This document shows positions 14,946 through 23,998 of a DNA stretch of 42,596 nucleotides, one piece after another. Both the position numbers and the translations under genes were made by a program. Every line of letters starts with the position of its first letter. Within the stretch, counting starts at the first letter, position 1. A model generated the notes under the pieces. It did no database searches, had not been told where the DNA came from, and worked only from the letters and a program-made list of their open reading frames with translations. Source of the DNA: Chloroflexota bacterium (GTDB lineage: Bacteria; Chloroflexota; Anaerolineae; Promineifilales; Promineifilaceae); the NCBI GenBank assembly GCA_022616275.1, contig JAKEFB010000271.1:1-42596 (forward strand). The letters run 5' to 3'.

Positions 14946-15359
14946 TTAGAGAAGTGATTGATTGGCCTCTATCCGGTTCTTTAAAGAGTCCAGCGTTTGC
15001 TTTTGGACCTGTTCCATCATGTGGGCGAGTGGTTCCTGTTGGGCCGGATCAAGCGCTTCAAAGTCCCACTCCCAGACTACTACTGATTGCCCATTTTGCT
15101 CGTCTACAGCAAAGATGCCGGAAGAGTTCTTGATGGGAGCCAGCGTCTTGAGATGCCTGTAGCGATAAGAGCGCGTCTCACCGGAGTAGTCGCTAATTTC
15201 CTCTTCAATCTGGCCGTCGTTGCAGACACGCCTGTTCCCTGCCACTCTTGGACTAGTCACTCCGGGAATCCAGGTGTCACAGGCAGCCAGGTCGCCCAGG
15301 ACCTGCCAGGCCTCGTCGGGAGAAGCATTGACCACGATTGTGTTGTGCAGCTTAATCAT
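14946..15359 (-). CDS. SRPBCC (START-like) protein
   Basis: The 137-aa protein has the hydrophobic ligand-binding helix-grip fold of polyketide-cyclase-like SRPBCC proteins. The N-terminus IVVNASPDEAWQVLGDLAA, a central RSYRYRHLKTLAP strand pair, VVVWEWDFEAL and a long C-terminal helix are the usual elements. The ligand is unknown. Its ATG overlaps the tetR stop by 4 nt (ATGA), so it is translationally coupled to the regulator. It may bind or modify the molecule the regulator senses. Confidence 0.85.
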   Translation of the reverse strand: MIKLHNTIVVNASPDEAWQVLGDLAACDTWIPGVTSPRVAGNRRVCNDGQIEEEISDYSGETRSYRYRHLKTLAPIKNSSGIFAVDEQNGQSVVVWEWDFEALDPAQQEPLAHMMEQVQKQTLDSLKNRIEANQSLL

Positions 15360-15964
15360 CTTGCCTCCTTAAACAAGCTCTGTAAATAGTTCTTAAAATG
15401 CCGGAGATTCTCTTCGAGGATCCGTGGTTCTTGCCTGGCCTTGGCCAGAATTAAGGACCCTTCGTAGACGGAGAGGAAATATTCGGCCAAACTTTTTGTA
15501 TCGAGCTGGCTGGCTGGCGCATATTTCTCTCTGGCTTCGTCAAGCATCTGTTGGAACTGCCGGGCATGATAGGCAAAAATTTCCTCACAGTTGGCCCTAA
15601 TATCAGGATGGGTGTAAGCAAGCTCCTGGGTTAAATTGCCAATCAGGCAGCTTTTAGGTGTCTCCGGGTCTCCGGCCAGGGCGATAAAAAAGTCAAGATA
15701 GCCAAGCGCCTGGGCCAGCGGGTCGGCCAGGTTATTAAAAGGCCCTTGGCTTAACGTTTGGACCTGGAATTGCCAGAAGCGATTTAAAGCCGCTTTGGCC
15801 AGATCGTCTTTGCTCTTAAAATAATAAAAGAAGCTGCCTTTGGTGACGCCGGCCTGCTGGCAGATTTCTTCGACGCCGGTGGCCGTGTACCCTTTGGCCA
15901 GCATCAGGCTGATAGCGGCGTCCAGAAGGTTCTCTTTGGTGGATGAGTCTTTTACTCGTGCCAT
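15356..15964 (-). CDS. TetR/AcrR family regulator
   Basis: The 202-aa protein has an N-terminal TetR helix-turn-helix (TKENLLDAAISLMLAKGYTA, then EEICQQAGVTKGSFFYYFKSK). Its ligand-binding C-terminal domain carries the KSCLIGNLTQELA stretch known from regulators of the LmrA/YxaF-like subgroup. I chose ATG 15964, just downstream of a matching promoter and palindrome; the frame runs further upstream but through the promoter. It probably represses itself and the coupled SRPBCC gene. The divergent cyclodeaminase-like gene shares the same 129-nt space and could also be a target. Confidence 0.9.
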   Translation of the reverse strand: MARVKDSSTKENLLDAAISLMLAKGYTATGVEEICQQAGVTKGSFFYYFKSKDDLAKAALNRFWQFQVQTLSQGPFNNLADPLAQALGYLDFFIALAGDPETPKSCLIGNLTQELAYTHPDIRANCEEIFAYHARQFQQMLDEAREKYAPASQLDTKSLAEYFLSVYEGSLILAKARQEPRILEENLRHFKNYLQSLFKEAR

Positions 15965-15973
15965 GTGCTTAAT

Positions 15974-15991
15974 ATACCTACCGGTTGGTAT
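15974..15991. promoter_or_regulatory. Probable TetR operator
   Basis: ATACCTACC followed by GGTTGGTAT forms an 18-bp palindrome with one mismatched pair. It lies directly after the -10 box of the tetR promoter and over the expected transcription start, which fits autorepression. Confidence 0.7.
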
Positions 15992-16018
15992 GTTATCAAA
16001 GATAGACTGCCGTGTCAA
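15990..16018 (-). promoter_or_regulatory. tetR promoter
   Basis: On the minus strand, consensus TTGACA (16018-16013) and TAACAT (15995-15990) are separated by exactly 17 nt. The promoter is immediately followed by the palindromic operator. Confidence 0.75.
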
Positions 16019-16092
16019 GGTTCTCTTCCGTATCACGACAGAGAATGCCATCCGGCTGTTTAGTCTACCGGCCGGAGGCGGCGAGGTGTACA

Positions 16093-17067
16093 ATGGAAGC
16101 AGTGATTATCCTTAATCAGCAAGAGGTTGAAGCGCTGCTGGACCTGGACCAACTGGTGCAGGCGCTGGCCCCGGCTATGGCCGATTTGAGCGCCGGCCGG
16201 GTGTCAATGCCACAACGGGTAGCGGCGCTGGTGCAGGAGCAACAGGGGCTGTTAGGGGTGATGCCGGTTTACCTGCCGTCATCTCAGACGCTGGCCGTCA
16301 AGCTGGTCAGCGTCTTCCCCGGCAACGCCGGCTCGGGCCGGCCGACGCACCAGGCGGTGGTCCTGGTCTTTGATGCCGCCAACGGCGCGCCCCTGGCGCT
16401 GCTGGATGGGACGTACCTGACGGCCGCCCGGACAGCGGCCGGCTCGGCGCTGGCCACCCAACTGCTGGCCCGGCCGGAGGCGGACGTGCTGGCCATCGTC
16501 GGGACGGGGGTCCAGGCCAGGGCCCACGCGCGGGCCATTCCCCGCGTCCGGCCGGTGCGGGAGATTCGCATCCTGGGGCGGGATCCAGAGAAGGCCGGCC
16601 AATTGACTACAGAAATTAGTGAGGGGCAAGGCATCCCGGCCAGGGCGGTGGCTTCTTTCCAGGAGGCGGCGGCCGGGGCGGGGGTTATCTGCGCCGCCAC
16701 CCACGCCAGCCAGCCGGTGGTCCTCGGCCGGTGGCTGGAGCCGGGCACGCACGTCAACTCGGTTGGGCTGCACCCCAACGGCCGGGAACTGGACGACGAG
16801 ACGATCCTGAAATCGCTCGTCGTCGTCGAACAGCGGGCGGCGGCGCTGACCCACCTGTCCGGCGGGGCCAATGACCTCACCTGGCCAATCCGCGATGGGC
16901 TGATCAGCGAAGCCCACATTCGGGCCGAGGTGGGCGAGCTGGTGGCCGGCACGCGCCAGGGGCGGACCAGCCCGGAGCAGATCACGCTCTATAAGTCGGT
17001 TGGGGTGGCTGTACAGGATGCGGTCGCGGCGCAACTGGTCTTGGACGCGGCCCGTAAGGGATTTTAG
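16093..17067 (+). CDS. Ornithine cyclodeaminase/mu-crystallin family dehydrogenase
   Basis: This 324-aa NAD(P)-dependent enzyme belongs to the family that includes ornithine cyclodeaminase, alanine dehydrogenase (archaeal type) and ketimine reductases. The substrate domain shows AVKLVSVFPGNAG, then LLDGTYLTAARTAAGSALAT. The Rossmann motif is VLAIVGTGVQARAHARAI (G-x-G-x2-A). VNSVGLHPNGRELDDE and YKSVGVAVQDAVAA close the pattern. ATG 16093 gives the normal length; the upstream GTG at 16012 would add unrelated residues from the tetR promoter. Substrate assignment is not possible from sequence alone. The TAG stop lies in the first unit of a heptad array. Confidence 0.88.
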   Translation: MEAVIILNQQEVEALLDLDQLVQALAPAMADLSAGRVSMPQRVAALVQEQQGLLGVMPVYLPSSQTLAVKLVSVFPGNAGSGRPTHQAVVLVFDAANGAPLALLDGTYLTAARTAAGSALATQLLARPEADVLAIVGTGVQARAHARAIPRVRPVREIRILGRDPEKAGQLTTEISEGQGIPARAVASFQEAAAGAGVICAATHASQPVVLGRWLEPGTHVNSVGLHPNGRELDDETILKSLVVVEQRAAALTHLSGGANDLTWPIRDGLISEAHIRAEVGELVAGTRQGRTSPEQITLYKSVGVAVQDAVAAQLVLDAARKGF

Positions 17068-17094
17068 ATTTTAGATTTGGATTTTAGATTGGGG
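17061..17094. repeat. ATTTTAG-type heptad array
   Basis: Units ATTTTAG (17061-17067), ATTTTAG (17068-17074), a 6-nt ATTTGG, ATTTTAG (17081-17087) and ATTGGGG. The first unit supplies the stop codon of the cyclodeaminase-like gene. Confidence 0.8.
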
Positions 17095-17128
17095 AGTGTA
17101 GCCGTCAAGGCGGCAATAGGATGTGAAA

Positions 17129-17332
17129 ATGACAGTACAAAATGCGCTTGACAAAGCGGCCGAAAGCCTGACCAGCGAATTGCCGATTAGTGATTGGGGG
17201 CACTGGCTCATCTACCTCTTCGAACGCCTGGAACGGGCGGCCGAACGCCAGCAGGAGAAACAGGCATTCGATATCGTTCTGCTTCAGCTTCGTTCGGACA
17301 TTGACACCAAACTGCTGGGCGGCCGCTGGTAA
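17129..17332 (+). CDS. Small hypothetical protein (67 aa)
   Basis: A short, mainly helical protein (TVQNALDKAAESLTSE, then WLIYLFERLERAAERQQEKQ). No family is recognised. ATG 17129 is preferred, with AGGATG upstream; a GTG six bases earlier is possible. It precedes the glycosylase gene by 8 nt and is likely co-transcribed with it. Confidence 0.55.
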   Translation: MTVQNALDKAAESLTSELPISDWGHWLIYLFERLERAAERQQEKQAFDIVLLQLRSDIDTKLLGGRW

Positions 17333-17340
17333 GAGTAATT

Positions 17341-18234
17341 ATGCGCGTCGAACTCAGGGTGGACAAACCCTATGACTTTGCTCAGAGCATGGAGGACTAT
17401 GGCTGGATTAGTCTGGCCCCTTGCCGCTGGGTGGAGGAGAGCCAGGCGCTGGAGCATGTTCAGCAGTTAAGCAGCGGCCGGGTAGCGTTGGTCCAGGTCA
17501 GGGTGACCGGAGAATCAGACAGCGCGGCCCACTTAGAGGCGCGGGTGGAGGCAGCCGCATCCCTCTCGGCCGTTGAGCTGGCCGAAATCGAGAGTAACCT
17601 GCGCTGGATGTTGCGGCTGGACGAGGAGTTCGCTTCCTTTTACAGCCTGGCGGCCGGCGACCCGCTGTTGTGGCAGCAGGTTGGGAACGGCCGGGGCCGG
17701 CTGCTGCGCTCGCCTAGCCTGTTTGAAGACGTGGTCAAGACGATCTGCACCACCAACACCACCTGGCGGCAGACGGTGGGCATGGTCGAGCGCCTAGTGC
17801 AATTCCTGGGCAGCCCTTACCCGGCCGACCCCGGCCGGCGGGCCTTTCCCACGCCGGCCCAGGTAGCGGCGGCCGAGCCGGAGCTGCTGCAAAAGGAGGT
17901 CCGGCTGGGCTACCGTGGCCCGTACATCCGGCAACTGGCCGAGGAAGTGGCCACCGGCCAGCGTGACCTGGAAGGGTTAAAGTGCAACCCGCTGCCGGCC
18001 GCAGAGCTGAAGAAGCAACTCAAGAGCATCAAAGGGGTGGGGGACTACGCCGCTCATACGCTGCTGATGGCGCTGGGCCATTACAGTGCGCTGGCGCTGG
18101 ACAGCGAAATGCGGAGCCTCGTGACCAGGAAGTACTTTAACGGCCAGCCACCGGCCGATAAGGAGCTATTGGCGGTCTACGACAGGTGGGGGGAGTGGAA
18201 ATACCTGGCCTACTGGTTTGACTTGCTGACTTAA
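17341..18234 (+). CDS. HhH-GPD DNA glycosylase (AlkA/OGG-like)
   Basis: Base-excision-repair glycosylase of the helix-hairpin-helix superfamily. The hairpin is LKSIKGVGDYAAHTLLM (about 224-240) and the catalytic Asp is D254 in LALDSEMR. The Lys typical of bifunctional OGG/EndoIII enzymes is not evident before it, suggesting a monofunctional alkyl-base glycosylase. The N-terminal part (LRVDKPYDFAQSMEDYGW, then LAPCRW) matches the beta-domain start of AlkA-like proteins. No C-terminal Fe-S cysteines are present. Length 297 aa. It converges with the Kelch gene, leaving 8 nt between the stops. Confidence 0.85.
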   Translation: MRVELRVDKPYDFAQSMEDYGWISLAPCRWVEESQALEHVQQLSSGRVALVQVRVTGESDSAAHLEARVEAAASLSAVELAEIESNLRWMLRLDEEFASFYSLAAGDPLLWQQVGNGRGRLLRSPSLFEDVVKTICTTNTTWRQTVGMVERLVQFLGSPYPADPGRRAFPTPAQVAAAEPELLQKEVRLGYRGPYIRQLAEEVATGQRDLEGLKCNPLPAAELKKQLKSIKGVGDYAAHTLLMALGHYSALALDSEMRSLVTRKYFNGQPPADKELLAVYDRWGEWKYLAYWFDLLT

Positions 18235-18242
18235 GGCACAGT

Positions 18243-19247
18243 TTAGGGCGTGAAGATTTCTACCCGGCGGCTGGTTGAGACCAGGGTCAGGGCGGCCGGC
18301 TTGGTCCCCCCGCCGACGACGTACAACCGGCCGTCTACGACAGCCGAAGCCAGCCCGTGGCGTGAGGTGGGCAGGGGCGCGGTGGCCTGCCAGGTGTTGG
18401 TAGTTGGGTCGAAAACCTCGTGTTGGGCAAAGGTGCAGTTCGGCCGGCGGCTGAAGTTTTCGCCGCCGGTGACGTGGATGCGCCCGTCCAGGGTGGCGGC
18501 GGTCAGGCCGCCGCGAGCGGTGGGCATGTCCGGGTGGCTGGCCCAACTTCCGCTGGCCGGGTCGTAGGAATCGACGGTGGCCAGGTTGCCAGACCAGCGG
18601 CCGCCAATGACGACGATCCGATCACCGCTCACAGCCGCGGCCAGGTGCTCGCGTGGGGTTGGCAACTGGCCCGGCGCCTGCTGCCAATGACCGCCGGCCG
18701 GGTCGTAGACCCAGATGGTCTCAACCTCATCCCCAACCCCACCGACGACGTAAAGCTGTTCGTTAAGAGCCACCAGGGTGTGGGCTGCCCGGCGGCCGGG
18801 CATGGCCGCTATAGCCGTCCAGATGTCCTGGGCAGGGTCGTAAACCCAGGCGTCCCCGGATGGCGTATCCAGGTTGTTGCCCTGGTAGCCGCCGGCCACG
18901 TAGATCCGCTGGCCGGTAGCGGCCAGGCCGAAGTGGTGCAAGGGGCGGGGTAGCGGGGCCAGCTTTTGCCAGGCATCGGCCACCGGGTCGTAAACCTCAA
19001 AAGCGGCCGTGGCCCCGGTTAGCCGTAGCCCACCGGCGACGTAAATCTTGCCATCCAGGGTGGCGGCGACCAGCTCCGAACGGCCGGTGGGCATGGCCGC
19101 ACCCGCGCTCCAACTGCCGCCGGCCGCGACCGGAGACTCGATGGGGCAGGCAACAGGTGGGGGCGCAACTATCAAAACGTAAGAGCCGGCGCAGCCAAGG
19201 AGCAGCAAAAGAAAGAGTATCAGCAGAAGTCGCCGCAGGCGTTTCAT
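18243..19247 (-). CDS. Kelch-repeat lipoprotein
   Basis: A lipoprotein signal peptide (LLLILFLLLLLGC, lipobox LLGC at about residues 16-19) precedes five to six Kelch blades of about 47 residues. Each carries a DGKIYVAGG or EQLYVVGG strand and a VYDPxxxxW turn, consistent with a beta-propeller. The protein is probably anchored on the outer face of the membrane, with a binding rather than catalytic role. Its ATG is 4 nt after the stop of the alpha-oxoamine synthase gene, so the two form an operon. Confidence 0.9.
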   Translation of the reverse strand: MKRLRRLLLILFLLLLLGCAGSYVLIVAPPPVACPIESPVAAGGSWSAGAAMPTGRSELVAATLDGKIYVAGGLRLTGATAAFEVYDPVADAWQKLAPLPRPLHHFGLAATGQRIYVAGGYQGNNLDTPSGDAWVYDPAQDIWTAIAAMPGRRAAHTLVALNEQLYVVGGVGDEVETIWVYDPAGGHWQQAPGQLPTPREHLAAAVSGDRIVVIGGRWSGNLATVDSYDPASGSWASHPDMPTARGGLTAATLDGRIHVTGGENFSRRPNCTFAQHEVFDPTTNTWQATAPLPTSRHGLASAVVDGRLYVVGGGTKPAALTLVSTSRRVEIFTP

Positions 19248-19251
19248 CTAC

Positions 19252-20469
19252 TCAGCGCAAGATACCCCCAATCTCTTTGGCCCCGGCCGTCAGCGCTTCC
19301 ACGCAGTAATCCAGGTCCTCAAGGGAGTGGTTGGCGGAGACGGTAGCCCGCAGCCGGGCCTGGCCCTCCGGGACAACCGGGGCGACGATGGCCTGGACGA
19401 AGATACCCCGGTCCTGGCAATATTTGGCTAACAGGGCGGCCTTTTCCAACTGGAAACACATCACCGGGATGATGGCCGTTTCCGTGTTGAGCAGGTCGAA
19501 GCCGGCTGCCCGCAGCTTGCCGGCCAGGTATTGGAAATTGCGGCGCAACTTCTGGATACGCTCCGGCTCTTCCTCGATTACTTCAAAGGCAGCCAGGGAA
19601 GCGGCGGCCGAAGCCGGCGGCAGGGCGGCGGAAAAGATGAAGCCCCGGGCCTCGTGTTTGAGGAACTGGCATAATTCCCGGCTACCGGCCGCATACCCGC
19701 CGGCGCTGGGGACAGTCTTGCTGAGCGTGCCCATCTTGATGTCTACGCTGTCCGGCGGCAGGTCAAAGTGCTCCTCAATGCCGTGGCCGGTCTCGCCCAG
19801 GACGCCAATGGAGTGGGCTTCGTCCACCATCAGGTAAGCGCCGTACTGGCGGCAAAGGCGGCTGACTTCCGGCAGGTTGATGATGTCGCCGTCCATGCTG
19901 AAGACGGCGTCTACGATGACCAGCTTGCGCAGGGCCGGCTCACAGTCGGCCAGCCGCCGTTCCAGGTGTTCCATGTCGTTGTGGCGGAAGCGGAGAAACC
20001 TGGCCTGGGAGAGCAGGCAGCCGTCCACAATGCTGGCATGGTTGAGCTTGTCGCAGATGACGGTGTCTCCCTTGCGCAGCAGGCTGGAGATAACGGCCAC
20101 GTTAGTCACGTAGCCGCTGGAAAAGGTCACGGCCGCCTCGGCCCGTTTAAACTCGGCAATTTTGGCTTCGAGCTGGTTGTGGATGGCCAACGTACCGGCC
20201 AGCAGCCGGACGCCGTGGGTGCCTGTACCGTATTTATCTACCGCTTCCCGGGCCGCCTGGTTGATCTTGGGATGGCCGATCAGCCCCAGGTAGGAATAAC
20301 TGCCGAGCATTATCATTTCCCCGTGGCCGGCGACCATGACCCGGCCGTTGGGCAAAATCTCCTGGACTTCTTCCAGGTAAAAATAGACCCCCTGTTCTTT
20401 ATAGAAGTCTACGTCCCACAGAGACGCCGGCGTCAGGGCCGGTACCTGTGTCGTTGTATCGTGAATCAT
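19252..20469 (-). CDS. Alpha-oxoamine synthase (PLP-dependent acyltransferase)
   Basis: Class II aminotransferase-fold enzyme that condenses an amino acid with an acyl-thioester, as in BioF, KBL and serine palmitoyltransferase. PLP ligands visible are H144 (LNHASIVDG), D216 in VDEAHSIGVLG and the Schiff-base Lys K251 in MGTLSKTVPSAGGY. The segment GSYSYLGLIGHPKI and YGTGTHGVRLLAGT are family-typical. The N-terminal YFYLEEVQ stretch leans towards serine-palmitoyltransferase-like members rather than BioF, so a lipid product is possible. There are no biotin genes nearby. AAGGAGAAGGT precedes the ATG. Substrate is unresolved. Confidence 0.85.
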   Translation of the reverse strand: MIHDTTTQVPALTPASLWDVDFYKEQGVYFYLEEVQEILPNGRVMVAGHGEMIMLGSYSYLGLIGHPKINQAAREAVDKYGTGTHGVRLLAGTLAIHNQLEAKIAEFKRAEAAVTFSSGYVTNVAVISSLLRKGDTVICDKLNHASIVDGCLLSQARFLRFRHNDMEHLERRLADCEPALRKLVIVDAVFSMDGDIINLPEVSRLCRQYGAYLMVDEAHSIGVLGETGHGIEEHFDLPPDSVDIKMGTLSKTVPSAGGYAAGSRELCQFLKHEARGFIFSAALPPASAAASLAAFEVIEEEPERIQKLRRNFQYLAGKLRAAGFDLLNTETAIIPVMCFQLEKAALLAKYCQDRGIFVQAIVAPVVPEGQARLRATVSANHSLEDLDYCVEALTAGAKEIGGILR

Positions 20470-20587
20470 ACCTTCTCCTTATCCATCGAAATTGGCGATT
20501 GGAGCGTGAAATCCTCCACACCTTGTCCAGTGATGCTATTGGAACACGCCTGATTCTATCGTTGGTGAAACATTTCCTCAACATTTA

Positions 20588-20646
20588 CTGGAGTTAGAGT
20601 ATCGAGTTAGAGTATCTACTTCTCCTTTGACGCTAACTCTAACTCT
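20588..20646. repeat. GAGTTAGAGTATC direct repeat with inverted arm
   Basis: GAGTTAGAGTATC occurs twice (20591-20603, 20604-20616). CTCTAACTC (20637-20645) is the complement of GAGTTAGAG. It lies between the divergent alpha-oxoamine synthase and PBP genes. Confidence 0.75.
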
Positions 20647-20690
20647 TTCGCGATTTTTCCTCAAACGCGGTTCGTGATAGGATCGGGGCA

Positions 20691-23600
20691 ATGTCTAGAA
20701 CCACGCGCGTTGTCCGCTGGCGTTACCGGCGGCACAAGACCGAAGGGCAGGGTTGGCGGCTAATCTTTCGCGTAGCCAGCAGCCTGTTATTGACCGGGTT
20801 ACTGGCGGTCGCCTTACTATTTGTCGGGAGTATCACGGCCGCAGCGGCCGTCTACGATTCACTCACCAGCGATCTGCCTGACTTCACCGAGATCGAGCGG
20901 CTAGGGCAGGACACAGACACCACCTTTGAAACAACGAAGATTTACGCCTGGGGGGACGATCCGGACGGCGACGGCCGGCGCGACCTGGTGCTCATTTACG
21001 AGGTCATTGACCCACTAGGCGGCGACCGGCAATGGCTAAAACTGGACCAGATTCCGCAAACGGTCGTTGACGCCACCGTGGCCATCGAGGACAAGACGTT
21101 CTGGACCAACCAGGGTTTTGACGTGGAAGGTGTTGGCCGGGCCTTTTACCAGTACGTATGGCTCGGGGGCGAGGTCCAGGGTGGCTCGTCCATCACCCAA
21201 CAACTGGTCAAAAATAACCTGATTGAGGAGGAGCGACGGCTGGTCGGCGAGGAGGTAAATTTCGACGACTACCGGCGCAAGGTGGAGGAGCTACTGCTGG
21301 CCCAGCGCATTTCCCAAGTCTATACCAAAGAGCAGATTATGGAGTGGTATCTGAATACCAATTTCTACGGCAACCTGGCCTACGGCATTGAAGCGGCGGC
21401 CCGGGTCTACTTTGACAAGACGGCGGCCGAGTTAACCCTGGCCGAAGCAGCCATGCTGGCGGCGATTCCCCAGTCGCCGGCTTTCAATCCCATTGATCGG
21501 CCGGAAGAGGCCAAGCAACGCCAGGAACTGGTGCTGGAGGCCATGTACCGCGAGGGGCTGATTGGCCAGGAGGCGCTGGTGGCGGCCAAATTCTCGCCGA
21601 TCGAGGTAGCTCCAGGTATTGAGGAACGCTTCGACATTATTGCCCCTCACTTTGCCCTGTACGTGCGCAAGCAGTTGGAGCAGCAATTCGGGCCGGCCCA
21701 GGTGCTGCGCGGCGGATTGCGAGTCTACACGTCGCTAGACCTGGAAATGCAGAGGCAGGCGGAGTGCCTGGCTCGGGCCGAGGTAGCCCGTCTTTCCGGG
21801 GAGGTGGGGGAAGGGCTGACGGCCGACGAGCGGGCCAACTGCCCGGCGTTGGCCTTTTTGCCGCCGCTGCGCCAGGAAGAGATAGGGGTAGAGCGCAACG
21901 TCACGAACGCGGCCGTGGTCGCCCTGGACCCCCGAACAGGGGAAATTAAGGCCATGGTCGGCAGCGTGGATTACTGGGACGAAACGATTGACGGCTCCTT
22001 TAACGTGGCCGTGGACGGCCTGCGCCAGCCCGGCTCATCCTTCAAGCCGTTTACCTACCTGACGGCATTCAGCCAGGGATACACGGCCGCGACGATGGTG
22101 CTGGACGTAGAGACAGATTTCGGCACGCCTTACAACGGGGTGGCTTACGTGCCGGAGAATTACGACAGCCGCTTTCACGGGCCAATGCGCCTGCGGTTGG
22201 GCCTGGGCAACAGCTACAACATTCCGGCGGTGCAGGTCATGAGCTGGGTGGGAGTGGATCGGGTTATTCGGACTGCTCATAGTATGGGCATCACCAGCCT
22301 GGACAAAGGGCCTAACAGCTACGGCCTGTCACTGACGCTGGGCGGGGGCGAGGTCCGGCTGATTGACATGGTCTACGCTTTTGCGGTGATGGACAACATG
22401 GGGGTCATGATCGGCCAGCCGGCGCCAGAGTCGCAACAGCGCCTGGGCTTCCGCACCCTGGACCCGGTGGCCATCTTACGGGTGGAGGATAGCGACGGCC
22501 GGATCATGTATGAGTACAATCAGCCGCAGCGGCGGGAAATCCTGACCCCTCAACTGGCCTTCCTGATCAACGACATTCTCTCTGACCGGTCAGCCCGCTG
22601 CCAGGCCTTCGGCTGCCCCAGCATCCTGGAGCTGCCCGATGGCCGGCCGGCGGCGGTGAAAACAGGCACGACCAACGACTTCCGCGACGCCTGGACGGTG
22701 GGCTATACCCCCCAACTGGTGACCGGCGTGTGGGTGGGCAACAGCGACAATACGCCGATGAATGACGTGTCCGGCCTGGCGGGAGCAGCTCCCGTCTGGC
22801 AGGCTTTTATGAGTTGGGCTTTGCAGAATGAGCCGGTTGAGGGCTGGCCGCAGCCGCCGGGTATTGTTCGCCGGCCGGTGTGCGAGCTGTCCGGCTTGCT
22901 ACCGACGCCTTACTGTCCTGCGGTCAACGAATATTTCATTGAGGGGACCGAACCAATTATTTACGATAACCTGTACCAGGAGTTTCGCATCAACCGGGAG
23001 ACGGGCCGGCTGGCGACTATTTCCACGCCGCCGGAGTTGATCGAGACAAAGACGTACATCATTTACCCGGAGCAGGCGGCCGATTGGGTGCGGGAGAACG
23101 AGATTGAGCAACCGCCGACGGAGTACGACACGATTACCACGCCGGACGGCCGGGAAGGAAACGCGGCCATTACCTCGCCCCAGCCCTTTGCCTTCGTAGG
23201 CGACCAGATAGAGATTGTTGGCAGCGCCGGTGGCGACAACTTCGCCTATTACCGCCTGGCCTTCTTCCGGGGGCTGACGCCGGCCGACCTGCAAAGTATC
23301 GTCGAACAGGAGACAGCGCCAAAGCGCAACGAAGCGCTGGGGGTGTGGGACGTGAGTAACCTGAACGGGCTGTACACACTGCTGCTGACGGTCGTTCGCC
23401 AGGACGGCAGCTTTGACGAGGTCAGCCTACCGGTGACGGTGGACAACACGCCGCCCACGGCCGAGATCCTCTTTCCGCTCCAGGACCAGAGTATCTTCAC
23501 CGACGAGGAGTGGGTGATTGTCCAGGCCCAGGCTGGCGACGACCTGTCTATTGACCGGGTGGAGTTTTACGCAGACGGGGCCGGTGTGCCGTTTGCCATC

Positions 23601-23735
23601 AGCACCGTGCCGCCTTTCACCGAGAAGTGGCGCATTCCCGGCCCGGGTTGCCACGTCTTTAAAGTCATCGCCTTTGACGCGGCCGGGAATGAGGCGGAGA
23701 GTGCGGCGGTGAGTGTCTGTTTGGTGGAGCGGTAG
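20691..23735 (+). CDS. Class A penicillin-binding protein (PBP1A-like)
   Basis: Bifunctional peptidoglycan glycosyltransferase/transpeptidase, 1014 aa. A cytoplasmic basic N-terminus leads into one membrane helix (about residues 25-55). The GT51 domain has the catalytic Glu in VAIEDKTFW and the motif GGSSITQQLVKN. The transpeptidase domain has the active-site Ser449 of S-S-F-K, then SYNIPAVQ as the S-x-N motif and KTGTT starting at K657. A C-terminal extension of about 280 residues contains beta-rich Ig-like segments (VTVDNTPPTAEILFP, then VEFYADG), common in Chloroflexota PBPs. It stands alone on the plus strand. Confidence 0.94.
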   Translation: MSRTTRVVRWRYRRHKTEGQGWRLIFRVASSLLLTGLLAVALLFVGSITAAAAVYDSLTSDLPDFTEIERLGQDTDTTFETTKIYAWGDDPDGDGRRDLVLIYEVIDPLGGDRQWLKLDQIPQTVVDATVAIEDKTFWTNQGFDVEGVGRAFYQYVWLGGEVQGGSSITQQLVKNNLIEEERRLVGEEVNFDDYRRKVEELLLAQRISQVYTKEQIMEWYLNTNFYGNLAYGIEAAARVYFDKTAAELTLAEAAMLAAIPQSPAFNPIDRPEEAKQRQELVLEAMYREGLIGQEALVAAKFSPIEVAPGIEERFDIIAPHFALYVRKQLEQQFGPAQVLRGGLRVYTSLDLEMQRQAECLARAEVARLSGEVGEGLTADERANCPALAFLPPLRQEEIGVERNVTNAAVVALDPRTGEIKAMVGSVDYWDETIDGSFNVAVDGLRQPGSSFKPFTYLTAFSQGYTAATMVLDVETDFGTPYNGVAYVPENYDSRFHGPMRLRLGLGNSYNIPAVQVMSWVGVDRVIRTAHSMGITSLDKGPNSYGLSLTLGGGEVRLIDMVYAFAVMDNMGVMIGQPAPESQQRLGFRTLDPVAILRVEDSDGRIMYEYNQPQRREILTPQLAFLINDILSDRSARCQAFGCPSILELPDGRPAAVKTGTTNDFRDAWTVGYTPQLVTGVWVGNSDNTPMNDVSGLAGAAPVWQAFMSWALQNEPVEGWPQPPGIVRRPVCELSGLLPTPYCPAVNEYFIEGTEPIIYDNLYQEFRINRETGRLATISTPPELIETKTYIIYPEQAADWVRENEIEQPPTEYDTITTPDGREGNAAITSPQPFAFVGDQIEIVGSAGGDNFAYYRLAFFRGLTPADLQSIVEQETAPKRNEALGVWDVSNLNGLYTLLLTVVRQDGSFDEVSLPVTVDNTPPTAEILFPLQDQSIFTDEEWVIVQAQAGDDLSIDRVEFYADGAGVPFAISTVPPFTEKWRIPGPGCHVFKVIAFDAAGNEAESAAVSVCLVER

Positions 23736-23900
23736 AACTGGACAGGGAGAGGGGGAGAGGGAGTGACAACTGGACAACTAACTGTCTAAGGGCGTTCACG
23801 CGGCCTTCACGTTGAATTTACGGCCCACATACGGACGACTTTTGCTGGCTGGCGTATGCTAAGGGTGATTTGGCAGGGCTCAGGTTAGCCTGGCAATCTG

Positions 23901-23928
23901 ACGACAGACGACGGACGACGGACGACAG
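23901..23928. repeat. ACGACGG-type heptad array
   Basis: Four consecutive 7-nt units: ACGACAG, ACGACGG, ACGACGG, ACGACAG. It lies in the 263-nt space between the PBP stop and the histidine-kinase start. That space otherwise holds only a short purine-rich repeat just after the PBP stop (23740-23780). Confidence 0.8.
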
Positions 23929-23998
23929 CCGGGCAGTGGGAAATTGTCCATCGTCGCCACTGTGCGGGATGGCCCAGGGGCCGGCCGGGACGATAACG

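Noticed and set aside
16089-16094. TACAAT as -10 of the cyclodeaminase-like gene
   Set aside because: It overlaps the start codon itself, so a transcript from it would lack the ATG.
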